64,000 nt of DNA, taken from assembly GCA_016703745.1 (NCBI GenBank), contig JADJBK010000006.1:496001-560000 (forward strand). Reading direction: 5' to 3'. Under the pieces are notes generated by a model, which was not told the DNA's origin, did no database searches, and worked only from the letters and a program-made list of their open reading frames with translations. The translations under genes were made by a program, and so were the position numbers. Below, piece after piece: positions 62,920 to 64,000 of this stretch (within the stretch, counting starts at the first letter, position 1; every line of letters starts with the position of its first letter). This DNA comes from Nitrosomonas sp. (GTDB lineage Bacteria; Pseudomonadota; Gammaproteobacteria; Burkholderiales; Nitrosomonadaceae).

Positions 62920-64000
62920 TCAGCCACCTTCGACAAATCGTATGATTCCATTTTCGCAGGTTACAGAAATAGTGCTGCCCGCTCCGAAGCGTCCCTCCAG
63001 CAATTCCCTGGCAAGCGGATTCTCTATCTGGGATTGAATCGCTCTTTTCAAAGGACGGGCACCGAAAACCGGATCAAAACCGGCTTGTGCCAGTTCGGCA
63101 AGCGCTGGCTCGTCAATACTCAGTTTAATTTCCAATTTCGCCAATCTTGATCTGAGATACCCCAGTTGAATTGCTGCGATTGATTTGATATGACGTTCAT
63201 CCAGTGCATGAAAAACAACGACTTCATCGATACGATTAATGAATTCCGGGCGGAAGTAGGTTTTGACTTCTCCCATGACAGCAAGCTTGATCACCTGATA
63301 ATCGTCCCCAGCCATTTGCTGAATCATTTGTGAACCCAGATTGGAGGTCATGACGATCACCGTGTTCTTGAAATCAACCGTGCGCCCCTGGCCATCGGTC
63401 ATGCGGCCATCATCCAGTACTTGCAACAGCACATTGAAGACATCCGGGTGCGCTTTTTCAACTTCATCGAGCAGAATGACTGAATAAGGTTTGCGTCGCA
63501 CCTGTTCAGTCAAATAACCACCTTCTTCATAACCAACGTATCCTGGTGGCGCGCCGATCAGTCTTGAAACAGAATGCTTCTCCATAAATTCCGACATGTC
63601 CACCCGTATCAGATGATCTTCCGAGTCAAACAGAAACGCAGCCAGTATTTTGCATAATTCGGTTTTTCCCACACCGGTTGGCCCAAGGAAAAGAAAAGAA
63701 CCGTAGGGTCGATCCGGATCAGCCAGACCCGAACGCGAACGTCGGATAGCATCGGAAACCAGTTGTACGGCTTCATTCTGACCAATAACACGCTCATGTA
63801 ATTTGGCTTCCATGTGTATTAATTTTTCGCGCTCTCCCCGCATCATTTTTGCAACTGGTATGCCAGTTGCACGTGAGACGACTTCAGCGATTTCTTCCGC
63901 GCCCACTTGTGTGCGAAACAGTTTTGGCTGCACATTCTCACCGGAAACCTCAGCCTGATGAGTTTGTTCGATCAAGCGTGCTTCCAGCTGCGGAATGTCG
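62920..64000 (-). CDS. clpB: ATP-dependent chaperone ClpB, C-terminal part (cut by window edge)
   Basis: The frame is open beyond the right edge and ends at a TGA at 62920. It covers the end of the middle region, the second AAA+ module with Walker A GPTGVGKTE, Walker B VILLDEVEKAHPD, and the C-terminal D2 small domain (GFDPVFGARPLKRAIQ). With DnaK, ClpB resolves aggregated protein. The N-terminal and first ATPase parts lie outside the window. Confidence 0.94.
   Translation of the reverse strand, partial: DIPQLEARLIEQTHQAEVSGENVQPKLFRTQVGAEEIAEVVSRATGIPVAKMMRGEREKLIHMEAKLHERVIGQNEAVQLVSDAIRRSRSGLADPDRPYGSFLFLGPTGVGKTELCKILAAFLFDSEDHLIRVDMSEFMEKHSVSRLIGAPPGYVGYEEGGYLTEQVRRKPYSVILLDEVEKAHPDVFNVLLQVLDDGRMTDGQGRTVDFKNTVIVMTSNLGSQMIQQMAGDDYQVIKLAVMGEVKTYFRPEFINRIDEVVVFHALDERHIKSIAAIQLGYLRSRLAKLEIKLSIDEPALAELAQAGFDPVFGARPLKRAIQSQIENPLARELLEGRFGAGSTISVTCENGIIRFVEGG

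Overview
The window looks like chromosomal DNA of an ammonia-oxidising betaproteobacterium of the Nitrosomonas type. This is an inference from the gene set: Na+-NQR, an XrtA/PEP-CTERM polysaccharide cluster, a che cluster with cheD, a squalene-synthase-like gene and a Nudix-ThiE fusion, at moderate GC with tight betaproteobacterial operons. No 16S rRNA gene, tRNA gene or CRISPR array was seen.

Layout. 1-2.8 kb: the start of an nqr operon (nqrB cut by the left edge, nqrA, and a CBS-domain gene upstream). 3.0-4.2 kb: overlapping ispD-ispF. 4.5-9.4 kb: a leftward block of suhB, mlaD-like, auxiliary lipoprotein, lptM, lysA and squalene/phytoene synthase. 9.4-14.4 kb: trmJ, a complete IS66-type insertion sequence with an 8-bp target duplication, argJ, a stub of a lost ATPase gene, and a Nudix-thiamine-phosphate-synthase fusion. 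14.9-27.3 kb: a ten-gene exosortase A cluster for export and modification of an exopolysaccharide. 27.3-31.5 kb: leftward potABCD plus a thioredoxin-like ferredoxin. 31.6-33.7 kb: ubiB and a small protein with a MatP-like C-terminus. 33.9-43.9 kb: cheA-cheW-mcp-mcp-cheR-cheD-cheB, with two chemoreceptors whose signalling domains are almost identical.

43.9-45.1 kb is an accessory island. It holds the cheB terminator with a group-II-intron-like 5' end on its T-tract, three copies of a GGTTGGGG palindrome, and two ~210-bp elements with perfect 26-bp terminal repeats. Each element carries the last 27 codons of a REP-associated (RAYT-type) transposase. Between them lies an orphan lipoprotein gene, and the right-hand element supplies the cca stop codon. 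45.1-51.8 kb: leftward cca, slt, gdhA, a sialidase-fold secreted protein and a periplasmic DsrE-like protein. 51.8-58.6 kb: gene remnants (SLC13/TrkA_C-like fragments, an IS91 transposase piece, a possible group II intron 3' end), a divergent pair of secreted paralogues of unknown function, and an RND efflux pump with its adaptor. 58.6-64 kb: a Sel1-SLT transglycosylase, exoD, a tiny lipoprotein gene, bamC, dapA and the 3' part of clpB.

The less ordinary material is the repeat/lipoprotein island at 44-45 kb, the secreted paralogue pair at 52.5-53.6 kb, the MatP-like protein at 33.2 kb, and the clear history of the IS insertion at the argJ promoter.
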